A DNA stretch of 64,000 nt from JBFAPK01 sp040676675 (GTDB lineage Bacteria > Actinomycetota > Actinomycetes > Mycobacteriales > Micromonosporaceae). The position numbers were made by a program, and so were the translations under genes. Position 1 is the first letter of the stretch, and each line of letters opens with the position of its first letter. Below, piece by piece: positions 50,058-58,466 of this stretch. The notes below the pieces were generated by a model that made no database searches, was not told the DNA's origin, and worked only from the letters and a program-made list of their open reading frames with translations. The stretch spans positions 124,001-188,000 of the forward strand of contig NZ_JBFAPK010000001.1 in the NCBI RefSeq assembly GCF_040676675.1. Reading direction: 5' to 3'.

Positions 50058-50714
50058 GTGATCGCGAGCGTGTTCTTCGACGTGAGTGAGACGATCGTCG
50101 ACGAGTCCCGGGAGTACGGGACCTGGGCCGACTGGCTCGGCGTACCGCGGCACACGTTCTCGGCCGTCTTCGGCGCGGTGATCGCTCGCGGCCTCGACTA
50201 CCGGGAGACGTTCCAGATGTTCCGGCCTGGGTTCGACCTGGCCGAGGAGCGGGAGCGCCGGGCCGCCGCCGGCCAGCCGGAGCACTTCTCCGAGGAGAAC
50301 CTGTACCCGGACGCCCGACCGTGCCTAGCCGCACTGCGCGAGTCGGGGCTGCGGGTCGGTCTGGCCGGTAACCAGACGGCACGCGCCGAAACGATCCTGC
50401 GCGCCCTGGACCTGCCGGTGGACGTGATCGGCACATCGGACGGCTGGGGCGTGGAGAAGCCGTCCACGGCGTTCTTCGAGCGGGTCGTCGCCGAGGCGGA
50501 CTGCCCGGCAGACCAGGTGCTCTACGTCGGCGACCGTTTGGACAACGACATCCGGCCGGCGCAGGAGGCCGGGCTCACGACCGCCCTCGTGAGGCGCGGC
50601 CCGTGGGGATACCTCCTCGCTGACAGCTCCGTCAGCGAACGCTGTTTGTTCCAGCTCGACTCGCTGGCGGAGCTACCCGAGTTGGTACGCAAGCACAACG
50701 AGTCGGCGGATTAG
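50058..50714 (+). CDS. HAD-superfamily hydrolase
   Basis: The 218-residue protein has HAD motif I altered to VFFDVSETIVD (Asp-Val-Ser instead of Asp-x-Asp), motif II LAGNQ (Asn/Gln region), motif III Lys in VEKPSTAFF and motif IV YVGDRLDNDI. The second Asp of motif I is normally the acid/base for phosphatases; its replacement by Ser is a feature of some dehalogenase-like or phosphonatase-like members, so the activity is uncertain. GTG 50058 follows AAGAGG. Confidence 0.88.
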   Translation: MIASVFFDVSETIVDESREYGTWADWLGVPRHTFSAVFGAVIARGLDYRETFQMFRPGFDLAEERERRAAAGQPEHFSEENLYPDARPCLAALRESGLRVGLAGNQTARAETILRALDLPVDVIGTSDGWGVEKPSTAFFERVVAEADCPADQVLYVGDRLDNDIRPAQEAGLTTALVRRGPWGYLLADSSVSERCLFQLDSLAELPELVRKHNESAD

Positions 50715-50761
50715 GCTCCGAAGAGGGCGGCTCGGCAGGCCACAAGGGCGGCGACCGGTGC

Positions 50762-51160
50762 CTATGCTGCGATGGATACCGCTGCCCTCCGTCGAGGCTG
50801 AGCGTGTGCAGTTTGCGCGGTCACCGATTCCCTACCAGTGATCGTCGAGCGCGATCGGCCGAACCAGCCCACAAAAGTGACCGGGTTGCCAGAGGGTGGC
50901 GCGGAATAGCGGTAGGAAGGGCCTGGAGAACTCCGTGCGGAAGCGAGCGGAGTGCGGGCAAGGGTCATCGCGCGGCGCGCCCTCCGGGCCGCAATGCAAA
51001 TGCCGATCTGACCGGCGCACTGCAGGTTACGGCAGTTACCGTTCTCGTCAGGTTGATGCGCGGCAGCCACATCGAGTGCGAGTCGCCACAGCAATGGGTC
51101 GGTCACGTCGTCGGGGACGACAGCGAGCATGCTGAGGCGTTCACGGGAATTGCCAGACAC
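50762..51160 (-). CDS. Small actinobacterial protein with Cys pair
   Basis: The 132-residue product has a central block (LALDVAAAHQPDENGNCRNL, QCAGQIGICIAARRARRA) of a type common in actinomycetes: His-x-Pro-Asp then three Cys. It is usually found near regulators of the XRE/DUF397 kind. Function is unknown; a zinc site is possible. GTG 51160 is chosen because AAAGG lies at good spacing. A related short protein is encoded at 56,122-56,409. Confidence 0.55.
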   Translation of the reverse strand: MSGNSRERLSMLAVVPDDVTDPLLWRLALDVAAAHQPDENGNCRNLQCAGQIGICIAARRARRAMTLARTPLASARSSPGPSYRYSAPPSGNPVTFVGWFGRSRSTITGRESVTAQTAHAQPRRRAAVSIAA

Positions 51161-51480
51161 GACAAGCACCTTTCATCGGCGTGATGAAACCACCGTCGGC
51201 TACCCAAGATAGGAGATTCCGGATATCCGTTCGGCGACGGGAACCATGAACGCTCACCTTTGCTCAAAGGTCAAGTCGTCGCCCGATTGCCGGTCGTGGA
51301 GGCCACAACTGCTGGCGTTGCCGCGGCAGTGCAATGACCTTTGGAAAAACGGTGCACGAACCGGGTGGGCGACAGCTGGTCGCGGCTTGGCTCCAGCCTT
51401 CTCCAGCGGGTCAGCCCTGCCACCGTATGACGATTGCCATTGCTTGCTGCACGGCGACCTTTCGGGGAAAATCAGCCACC

Positions 51481-52275
51481 GTGAAGTTCCTCGAACGCTA
51501 CCTGCGTGGTGAACATGAGCAGGTTTGGGCCGACCTGCGCGGACTGGGACCAGATGTCCGCGACGAGACCTACCTCGCCGACGGCCGGAGCGTAGCCGAG
51601 GAGACGATGCGCCGAGTGCGCAACAACGTCGAGGTGCTCCGCACACGTCTTGACAATGCCGGCTACCGCTTCAAGGAGCCGGACCGAGCCCACCTGCCGC
51701 CCCCGCCGGACATCGCCGTCCAGCTCGACAAGTTCGAGAGACAACACGGGCCCCTACCGTTATCTCTGCGCGCCTTTTACCAGATAGTCGGCACCGTCAC
51801 CTTCATCCAATCCTCGGAGCAGTTCGCCAACTGGTACGACCGAGACCAGCGGCCCGAGCCGGTAACGCCCGTGGCCTATCTGGGCGAGTACGATCCCTTG
51901 GTCGTCGAGCCGCTTGCCTGCGCCCAGGCGGAGTGGAACACCGAGCACGGCAAGCGGTCCTGGTTTCTGGCCCCGGATGAATGCCACAAGGCCAACTACA
52001 GCGGCGGCATGAACTACAACGTCCTGCTCCCCGAGGCTGGGGCCGACTTCCGTATCTACGGGATGATCATCAACGAAGAGAGCCACTTCGGCGACTGGTT
52101 TGTCGGCTACCTGCGAGAGACATTCCGAGGTGGAGGCTTCCGCGGGAAGGTCGACGTGCGCGACGACAGCGTGGTCGGCCGCCTAATTCCTGATCTGGAA
52201 ATCACCCACCGTCTCGCCGAAGGGCTTCAACCCATCGGCGACCCCAACGAGCAAACGCGGCTCCTCGAACGCTGA
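51481..52275 (+). CDS. Unknown 264-residue protein, possibly SUKH-like
   Basis: GTG 51481 (VKFLERYLRGEHEQVWADLR) is the likely start. The core (KFERQHGPLPLSLRAFYQIV then GTVTFI...) is reminiscent of SMI1/KNR4 (SUKH) immunity-like proteins, where a Leu-Pro-x-Ser-Leu-x-x-Phe-Tyr segment precedes a beta sheet. The C-terminal half is beta-rich (FRIYGMIINEESHFGDWFVG). It is near the toxin-immunity cassette but on the other strand. Assignment to SUKH is tentative. Confidence 0.65.
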   Translation: MKFLERYLRGEHEQVWADLRGLGPDVRDETYLADGRSVAEETMRRVRNNVEVLRTRLDNAGYRFKEPDRAHLPPPPDIAVQLDKFERQHGPLPLSLRAFYQIVGTVTFIQSSEQFANWYDRDQRPEPVTPVAYLGEYDPLVVEPLACAQAEWNTEHGKRSWFLAPDECHKANYSGGMNYNVLLPEAGADFRIYGMIINEESHFGDWFVGYLRETFRGGGFRGKVDVRDDSVVGRLIPDLEITHRLAEGLQPIGDPNEQTRLLER

Positions 52276-52422
52276 TCGCTGCACGGCGGTCATCGCGGCG
52301 CACGCATCTATCGCTGGCGGCAGCGCCACGAAGATAAGGTGCCGCTGCGGCCCCGGGGGTCCGTGTACTCGGTCGGATCCGTCTGGACCGGATCAGCGAA
52401 CCCGTACCGGTTGATCTGCGCT

Positions 52423-52593
52423 TCATGGAAAGGCCGCCAACAGCCGCGCCGCGTCCGGATGGTCGTAGGCGCGCTCGATCACCTCGACAATGCTGACTTC
52501 GTGGATCGACGACGTGGGAGCTGGGGATGCATCGTCGTGTACGCATACGACCCCGGCCAGCAAACGCCGGTTGCCCTGTCTCTGCTCTGACAC
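52423..52593 (-). CDS. Possible 56-residue protein after the immunity genes
   Basis: GTG 52593 with a GGCGGA before it starts VSEQRQGNRRLLAGVVCVHD and ends EVIERAYDHPDAARLLAAFP. The last part has good coding character. It lies 20 bases after the broken immunity copy on the same strand. It may be the tail of a larger decayed gene. Confidence 0.35.
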   Translation of the reverse strand: MSEQRQGNRRLLAGVVCVHDDASPAPTSSIHEVSIVEVIERAYDHPDAARLLAAFP

Positions 52594-52613
52594 TCCGCCG
52601 GCCAGGACCGCGA

Positions 52614-53059
52614 TCAGCTGGAAAGGATCTCGTCGTACTCGTCGTCGTACCACTCGGTCAGGTTGTGCTTGCGGAGCACACCGTCGAACCTGGTCAGCAG
52701 TAGCCAGTTGCCGTTCATCGCCAGGGCGGCGTCTTCGTGCGACCGGCCAGTACCCGGGCCACCGCGGCCAGCATGTTGGGGATGCCCTTCTCGGCCAGGG
52801 TGTCCTTGCGCATGCGGAAGTCGACGTCGACATAGGCGTCCGGCTCCCACACCCATTGCGAGCCGTCGTCCTCGGCGTCGTAGTAGCCGTTGCTGCCAGA
52901 GGTGATATCGACGACGTAGCCGCGCTCGTCGTCGAGGTCGGCGGTGAGCATCCGCTTGCCGGTGTGCGTCAGCCGCTCGGTGGCCTCCGGAGCGGCCAGC
53001 CGCGCCACGTCCTCCAGCGGGACGTCGCTCGCCAGGGTCAGTCGGTACTCGATAGCCAC
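52614..53059 (-). pseudogene. Second immunity gene copy, frameshifted
   Basis: From GTG 53059 the product (AIEYRLTLASDVPLEDVARL...) parallels the intact neighbour (53,101-53,547) over its whole length. One base is missing near 52,738-52,741, where VLAGRT should continue EDAALAMNGNWLLLTR as in the neighbour's TTEDAALILNDNWLLLTR. The first frame ends in KTPPWR. Apart from that shift the copy is well preserved, so the loss is probably recent. Confidence 0.8.
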
Positions 53060-53100
53060 GCGTCGCCGTCCCGCAGGCTCGCTTGCGCTCCGGTCCGGGG

Positions 53101-53547
53101 TCAATCGGGAAGGATATCGTCGTAGGTCTGGTCGTACCAGTCGGTCGTATTGTGCTTGCGCATTTTTCCCTTGCTGCGCGTAAGTAGCAGCCAGTTGTCG
53201 TTGAGGATTAGGGCGGCGTCTTCGGTCGTGTTGGTGAGGATTTTTGCGACGGTTCTGAGCATGTGGGGTCTACCCTTGTCGCTAAGGGTGTCCTTATTCA
53301 TGTGGAATGTGATGTCGACGTAGGTGGCCGGCTCCCACTGCCAGACGGCGCCGTCGGCTTCTGCTTCGTAATAGCCGTGCATGCCGGAAGTCAGGCTGAT
53401 GACATAGCCGCTCTCGTTGTCGAGGTCGGCGCTGAGTACGCGATTGCCGCCGGGTGCGAGGGTTTCGGCGGCTCCGGGAGCGACCAGGTCGGCCAGCTCT
53501 TCCAGCAGGACGTCGCCGGAGAGCGTCAGGCGGTAATCGATGGACAT
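53101..53547 (-). CDS. SitI3-like immunity protein
   Basis: The 148-residue protein (MSIDYRLTLSGDVLLEELAD...) is acidic and beta-rich, resembling SitI3-type immunity proteins of polymorphic toxins. It starts 14 bases after the stop of the CdiA-type toxin with an AGAGG site, so toxin and immunity are co-transcribed. By family logic it binds and blocks the toxin domain in the producing cell. A frameshifted paralogue follows directly. Confidence 0.7.
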   Translation of the reverse strand: MSIDYRLTLSGDVLLEELADLVAPGAAETLAPGGNRVLSADLDNESGYVISLTSGMHGYYEAEADGAVWQWEPATYVDITFHMNKDTLSDKGRPHMLRTVAKILTNTTEDAALILNDNWLLLTRSKGKMRKHNTTDWYDQTYDDILPD

Positions 53548-53561
53548 ATTGAACCTCTTCC

Positions 53562-54092
53562 TCAGTCCTGCCGGACGATCTGTACGATTTTGCCAGACGG
53601 TGTGACTGCTGCCAGCTCCTTGAGCCCTGGTACCGGCCAGGTGTCGAACTGCCGCTGAAGAGCAGCGAGGTCGCCGCGCCAGTCGTGGAGGTTGAGCACC
53701 ACCCGCTGGGTTTGGGCGGTGGTGACCTTCTTCGAGACCGCACTCCAGACGGCACGGGTGGATACCTGTGGTGTGGGCGAATAGCAGTCGAAGACGTGGT
53801 CCTCGATCAGATAGTCGGGTGCTCGTAGTGGGTCACCGACATCGCCGGTGGCGCGACGGGCCTCGGCGATCTCATGTCGAGTTGGGTTCTGGTGAACCCG
53901 GTAGCCCCGATCAGCGACTGTGTCAGCGCACTGGTTCTCCAACTCCAGTGACCGGCGCTCGTTGGGTTGCTCGTTACGCGCGATCCGAGTACGCCTTCCG
54001 GTCGGGGTACCGCCCGGAACGCCCGTGGGACGCCGAGTCCACGGCGCACCCTCGCCCCGGGAAGCGGCCGGGTCCGGACCTTCGGGCGTCAA
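53562..54092 (-). CDS. CdiA-type tRNase toxin domain protein
   Basis: The 176-residue frame (TTG 54092) has a Pro/Gly/Arg-rich linker (about 1-45) and a C-terminal domain (about 50-176) resembling the CdiA C-terminal tRNA nuclease: ENQCADTVADRGYRVHQNP, PDYLIEDHVFDCYSPTP, QTQRVVLNLHDWRGDLAALQ and PGLKELAAVTPSGKIVQI. The fold is of the barnase/EndoU/Colicin-like restriction type with an Asp-x-Phe-Asp-Cys core. No export domain is attached; it may be an orphan tip or may be carried by the preceding DUF6244 protein. Confidence 0.75.
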   Translation of the reverse strand: MTPEGPDPAASRGEGAPWTRRPTGVPGGTPTGRRTRIARNEQPNERRSLELENQCADTVADRGYRVHQNPTRHEIAEARRATGDVGDPLRAPDYLIEDHVFDCYSPTPQVSTRAVWSAVSKKVTTAQTQRVVLNLHDWRGDLAALQRQFDTWPVPGLKELAAVTPSGKIVQIVRQD

Positions 54093-54151
54093 CTGCTGGC
54101 CGGGGTTGAGATCTGGTGCGGGGCTGGTCGGTACCGGACCGCCAGCCCCGC

Positions 54152-54670
54152 TCAGTTTCCCAGCTGTCGCGCCTCGCCGATCGCCACGTCAACCAGCTGC
54201 CCGGCGTTGCCGGTCCGCTGGACCAGCAGGACGAGAACCTGCTTGATACTCGCCAACGTCGCCAGCAGCGGCCCAGGCTGCCCACCCTGCAGAAGCATGC
54301 CGACGAGCCGCTGCGCCTCATCAACCTGGCCCGCGACCCCGGACGCGGCCTCGCGAGCAGCGGTGACAGCGCTCTGCACGGGCGCCAGTCCCGCGATCGC
54401 CGCCTCGGGCGACGCCTCCCGCGGAACGGCCGCGGCCACCTTCGTCGCCTCACCGATCGCACCGGCAAGTCCACCCAGACCACCCTGGATCTCGCCGATC
54501 GCCTGCCGAACCCGCGCCATGCCCGCCGCCACGGCGGCGAAACCAGCGCCAGCAGCCCGCCGGCCGATCTCCTGCGCCTGCCCGTCAGCCGCAGCAGCGT
54601 GAGCCCGCGCCTGCTCGACACCAGCCATCAGCGCCTGCAACTCACCAGTGATTTCTTCGATGCGCGACAC
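54152..54670 (-). CDS. DUF6244 helical protein
   Basis: The 172-residue Ala-rich helical protein starts at GTG 54670 (VSRIEEITGELQALMAGVEQ). The N-terminal helix-turn-helix hairpin and the GGLGGLAG loop resemble DUF6244, a family of small proteins of Micromonosporaceae reminiscent of WXG-type secretion partners. It is 59 bases upstream of the toxin frame, on the same strand, so it may serve as its carrier or chaperone. Confidence 0.7.
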   Translation of the reverse strand: MSRIEEITGELQALMAGVEQARAHAAAADGQAQEIGRRAAGAGFAAVAAGMARVRQAIGEIQGGLGGLAGAIGEATKVAAAVPREASPEAAIAGLAPVQSAVTAAREAASGVAGQVDEAQRLVGMLLQGGQPGPLLATLASIKQVLVLLVQRTGNAGQLVDVAIGEARQLGN

Positions 54671-54794
54671 GCGGCTTCCCCATCGCAAGGTAGTGAAGGT
54701 CATGGGTGGTTAGAGCCTACTGGGACGACCATCGAGCGATCTGGGCCCGGCACGCGGCCCGTACGATGTCGTATTCACGAGACAGCCCAAGGGC

Positions 54795-55894
54795 TCACCG
54801 GCTACCGGGTCCGTCGCTGTACGGGTGCTCCGGCCCGGCTCCAGCCCGGTCCGCCAAGTCGGCGCTTGCCGGATTGTGGCGTGACGGTCGAGTGCGGTGT
54901 AAGGCTTGCTGGCCACCTACCGCTGGTAGCGCCACCGCGACGGAGACGGGTAGGTGGTCGGAGGTGTCGCGGGCGGTCGGAGTGTCGTGGACCCGGTAGT
55001 CGCGCAGCCGGTCGGTCACGCGACACCGCCCGGGGCCGCCGCCGCAGGTCGGTACAGAATGCGGTCGATCCGTCGGGGTCCGTTGCGGTCGTTGGGGCCG
55101 TGTCCCGTGGTAGGTGCCCAGGGGGCGCCGTACTCGACGGCAGCATCGCGGAATCCCGCGTCGGCCATGATCATGTCGGGGGTACGGTCGGTGCGATATC
55201 CGATCTCGGGCAGGTCATCGCCCCAGCGCTGCCGATCGGCGGAGGTAACCATCTCCGTTGGGTCGGGGTCGTAGTAGAGGCCGTCGGTCGTGCGGGAGCT
55301 GGGGCTGTTCCAGTCCGCGCCGAGCCAAATCTCACCCCCGTCGCCGGCATGGCTGCGCAGCGTGGTGGCGACCAGGCCCGCTTCGGCGGTACGGCGGTCG
55401 CGGCCGGCCTTGGGCGGCGCGTGGTACGACGCGGCGCTGATCCGGTGTCCGCCGACGTTGAGGTCGACCATGACCAGCGCGTGCCACAGCGGCCCACCGC
55501 TGATGTAGCGCAGCGTATCGGCGATCGGGTCGACCTCGGCAGACCAGAGGAGTCCGAGACCGAGGCAGTCGTGGCCTCCGGGCACGGCAGCGGCCGAGCG
55601 CGTCCCGTCGGTGAACGCCTGGCAGTGCAGACCGGTTGCGGACGCGAGGTGGCCGAGCCCGTGGGCCGCGCTCGTCCAGTCGTCGCCCGGCAACTCCTGA
55701 ACCGCACCTACCGTCGGGGTGCCGGGTCGCACCAGTTCGCGAATCACCTCTTCGACGCGCGCGTAGCGCGCCTCATCGCTTCGGCCCGTGCGGCGGTAAT
55801 CGCACAGGTTGTAGGTGAAGAAGGCGAAATCATCGGTGATCGATGTTAGGCCGCCAACCGCTAGGCGGAGCGGCCCCGATGGCTGAGGCAGCAC
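54795..55894 (-). pseudogene. EEP-family nuclease/phosphatase with broken frame
   Basis: GTG 55894 (GAGGGAAAT before it) opens an endonuclease/exonuclease/phosphatase domain: FAFFTYNLC, VGAVQELP with metal-binding Glu, SYHAPP, LGADWNS and RRIDRILYRP. It stops at 55,016. A one-base shift continues VTDRLRDYRV, then ARDTSDHLPVSVAVAL, which holds the conserved final Ser-Asp-His motif of the family. The intact fold therefore needs both frames. Either the gene is a recent pseudogene or the product is made by frameshifting; the GCGTGACC overlap could allow a separate start. Confidence 0.75.
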
Positions 55895-56121
55895 ATTTCC
55901 CTCCTGACGTGGAGCGCACGACTAGATGACCGTGATTGGGTTAGGGCGGCGTTTGACGATCCGGTCCGTCAGAACGAAGACAATGAGTCGGCCGAAACCC
56001 GGCCAATGTTGTCGGCATCGCTGCACGGTCTGCGCCGGTTGCCCGTGGTGGCGTATCTATCCAGCGCCCAGCGTTTGAATCTGAACGGGCGGGGATCGTC
56101 TCGGCCGGAGCGGTCTGGTTG

Positions 56122-56409
56122 TCACGTCGGCCAGCCGAGGAAAGCGACTGTCTCTCTGCTGGGCACGCGGCTTTCGACGGCCGCTGCCCACCGCACTCCG
56201 CTGCACGGATAAGGCGTCAGCAGGCCAAAGTGCTGAAGGCATCCGGCGCACATGCCCCGCGGATCGGGCTGGTGCACGGCCAGGATCTCGTGAGCCGTTG
56301 GGAGGAGCTGCGCCGCCGGCGTGGCAAGAGCGTAGAGGTGGGTGTCCTCGGAGGAGGCGCCCGCGGCAGGTGGACGGCTGGTTGCCCCGACAGCGGTCAG
56401 TGTGGTCAT
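56122..56409 (-). CDS. Small Cys-containing actinobacterial protein
   Basis: The 95-residue product contains ILAVHQPDPRGMCAGCLQHF and LLTPYPCSGVRWA, a His-x-Pro-Asp plus CxxC...C pattern seen in many short actinomycete proteins beside XRE or LuxR regulators, perhaps binding zinc. It is 51 bases downstream of the LuxR gene on the same strand. Function unknown. Confidence 0.6.
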   Translation of the reverse strand: MTTLTAVGATSRPPAAGASSEDTHLYALATPAAQLLPTAHEILAVHQPDPRGMCAGCLQHFGLLTPYPCSGVRWAAAVESRVPSRETVAFLGWPT

Positions 56410-56460
56410 GAACGGCTACTCCTTTCCCCGGCGCGAATAGACAGCAGCGAAAAGTGAGGG

Positions 56461-57099
56461 TCAGATCAGCCCGTTGCGCAGCGCGTAGGCGACGGCATGC
56501 GCGCGGTTACGCAGGTGGAACCGGCTCCTGATGTCGTAGAAGACGTTCTTGATGGTTCGATCGGAGTAGTTCAGCTTGTGGGCGATCTCCACCGTGTCGT
56601 AGCCGTCGGCGGCCAACCGCAGCACTTCGAGCTCCCGCTCGGTAAAGCCGTTCAGCGACAGCCGCTGTGGACCGAGCAGGGTGCGATGCAGCGCCCCGAG
56701 CTGCTGCAGGAGAGGCCCGAGCAGGTCAGTGGGCAGGGATCCTTCACCGGCAGCCGCCGCTGAGATCGCGGGGATCAGCCGCTCGGCGGACGCGTCGCCC
56801 CTCCGTAGCAGAGCGATGATCCCGGCCTCCACGGCCGCCACCAGACCCGTCATCTCGACGACGGCGACAACGAGCACGACCGGCAGGCCCGAAACCTGGT
56901 GGGTACGCAAGCATCGGCGCACGGGCTCGTCCACAGCGTCGGCCACCACGACAGCAACCTGTGCCCGGTCCCGCTCCTCCTCCGGAAGGACGAGGACCTC
57001 CGGATGCGGCCGCAGCTGAGCGGCCACGCCGTCACGGCTGATTGGGTCCGGAGAGTCGATGTAGGTCGCCACCCGCACCAACCGCTGCTGAAAGTCCAC
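56461..57099 (-). CDS. LuxR-type response regulator-like protein
   Basis: The 212-residue protein has a C-terminal LuxR helix-turn-helix (about 150-205, GFTERELEVLRLAADGYDTV followed by EIAHKLNYSDRTIKN). The N-terminal receiver-like domain (about 1-130) lacks the usual phosphoacceptor pattern, so it is probably an orphan or atypical regulator. GTG 57099 is chosen for the AGGGAA site and the start VDFQQRLVRVATYIDSPDPI; the frame is open to 57,441. Confidence 0.85.
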   Translation of the reverse strand: MDFQQRLVRVATYIDSPDPISRDGVAAQLRPHPEVLVLPEEERDRAQVAVVVADAVDEPVRRCLRTHQVSGLPVVLVVAVVEMTGLVAAVEAGIIALLRRGDASAERLIPAISAAAAGEGSLPTDLLGPLLQQLGALHRTLLGPQRLSLNGFTERELEVLRLAADGYDTVEIAHKLNYSDRTIKNVFYDIRSRFHLRNRAHAVAYALRNGLI

Positions 57100-57571
57100 G
57101 CTGTTCCCTGTCTGGGGTACAGCCGGGGCGGACGGAACGAGTACAGGGCTGAGCCCGCGGCCATCCATCCTGCTCATCGACCCGTTGCGCGGCGGGGAGA
57201 CTCCGCCGGATGGGCCCGCATGCTCTTCGCGCGCTCCGTAAACGCAGATATCCCGCCGATCTCGTACCGTGCCATCCCAGTCCCAGCTCACTTCCGATCC
57301 GCCCGGAGAGCGACCCGGCCACCGACGAATCTGTGAGGCCGGCCGCTTCCCCAGCAACGCTGCATGACGGGCACGCGTTGACACGACCATTGCAGTTTCA
57401 AATGCCCCGGCGAGGCCACCAACGTATGCCTGGACCGACAATGGCGGTCACCGGCGGATTGCCGCTACCCCCACGATGATGGGCCATGCTGGGCCCCACC
57501 ATGGCCCCGGTCCGCGCCAATTCTTCGCCACAAGGTGACGCGCGGTTCCCGTCGTTGTTGTCAGCGAGAAG
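57100..57571. other. Intergenic region upstream of the LuxR gene
   Basis: About 470 bases between the LuxR start and the APH-like stop. Part may code if the LuxR gene starts further upstream (for example at 57,178, MSRMDGRGLSP), but codon pattern there is poor. No other gene seen. Confidence 0.4.
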
Positions 57572-58459
57572 TCAGAGTATCTGCCACGATTGTAGATCTT
57601 GACCCTCTTCGTGAAGGCCAGCGATCCGCCGGTGGACTTCAGCAGCGGCGCGGGTTCCCTGGCGAGATTTACGAGCGTTGGTCGCGATCATTTGAAGCTC
57701 GCGAAGCTTGCATAGATCTTCGAATTCGACCCACGTTGCCGGGTCCCAGCCGTATGCGCTGGTGAAGTCGGCGAAGCTCGTGGAGCCCGGGCGGGCGAAC
57801 CGGCGGCAATGAACAGCAACCGTGGCGATGTCCCACTCTCTCGGGCCGAGCGCGGCGCCGTCCCAGTCCGAGAGGACAGGCGCACCGTCGAAGCGACGTA
57901 ACGCGTTGCGCGTCTGGGGGTCCGACTGGATCAGACTCTGGCCGAGGGGAAAGGTCATCATCGACCAGGCCGCATGGAGCGACTCGAGCCGCTTCAGCAG
58001 GAAGTCTCGGTCAGCGTCGTCCAATATCGACGATCGCGCAACCGACCGTTGCACGCTCTCGAACGGCTGCAGCGCCGGCAGGTCGACGGGCGGAGCGGGG
58101 AGCGAGTGCATCTCACGGAGCAGTACGCCCAGCTCCGCGGTGGTAATCGGCTTGTCCAGCGCAGGGTCCAGGCGTTGCCACACCGTGACGGCGTGCTCGC
58201 CGATCGCGAGCGGCTGCTGAGGGAGGCGTGGACTGAGGTGCACGGTGGGGAATTGCCGGGCGGCCAACCACTGCGCGACGGTAACGACCGTCCGCGCGCG
58301 GTCCAGCCCGAACTCCGGCGGCGCGATCTTGACCACGACATCGCTGACTGCGTACACGGCGTTCGTGTGATGCCGCAGCAGCACGGCCTCGGCCTCAGGA
58401 AGATCCAGTTGCCGGCACACCTCGGCGAGCACCGGACGTGTTCGCGCCTCGACGAACAT
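57572..58459 (-). CDS. Aminoglycoside phosphotransferase-like kinase
   Basis: The 295-residue protein has the APH/choline-kinase fold: HHTNAVYAVSDVVVKIAPP with the ATP-site Lys, a modified Brenner motif LIQSDPQTRNALR (Gln-Ser-Asp for His-Gly-Asp, with the catalytic Asp and metal-binding Asn kept), and LSDWDGAALGPREWDI with the DFG-like Asp. The substrate is unknown. ATG 58459 follows GGAGCCGC and lies 7 bases after the TPR regulator stop, so both are in one operon. Confidence 0.88.
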   Translation of the reverse strand: MFVEARTRPVLAEVCRQLDLPEAEAVLLRHHTNAVYAVSDVVVKIAPPEFGLDRARTVVTVAQWLAARQFPTVHLSPRLPQQPLAIGEHAVTVWQRLDPALDKPITTAELGVLLREMHSLPAPPVDLPALQPFESVQRSVARSSILDDADRDFLLKRLESLHAAWSMMTFPLGQSLIQSDPQTRNALRRFDGAPVLSDWDGAALGPREWDIATVAVHCRRFARPGSTSFADFTSAYGWDPATWVEFEDLCKLRELQMIATNARKSRQGTRAAAEVHRRIAGLHEEGQDLQSWQIL

Positions 58460-58466
58460 GCGGCTC

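Noticed and set aside
51246..51480. Plus-strand frame before the 264-residue gene, giving a longer N-terminus
   Set aside because: The upstream part lacks conserved character and the GTG at 51481 begins the region that looks like a real protein.
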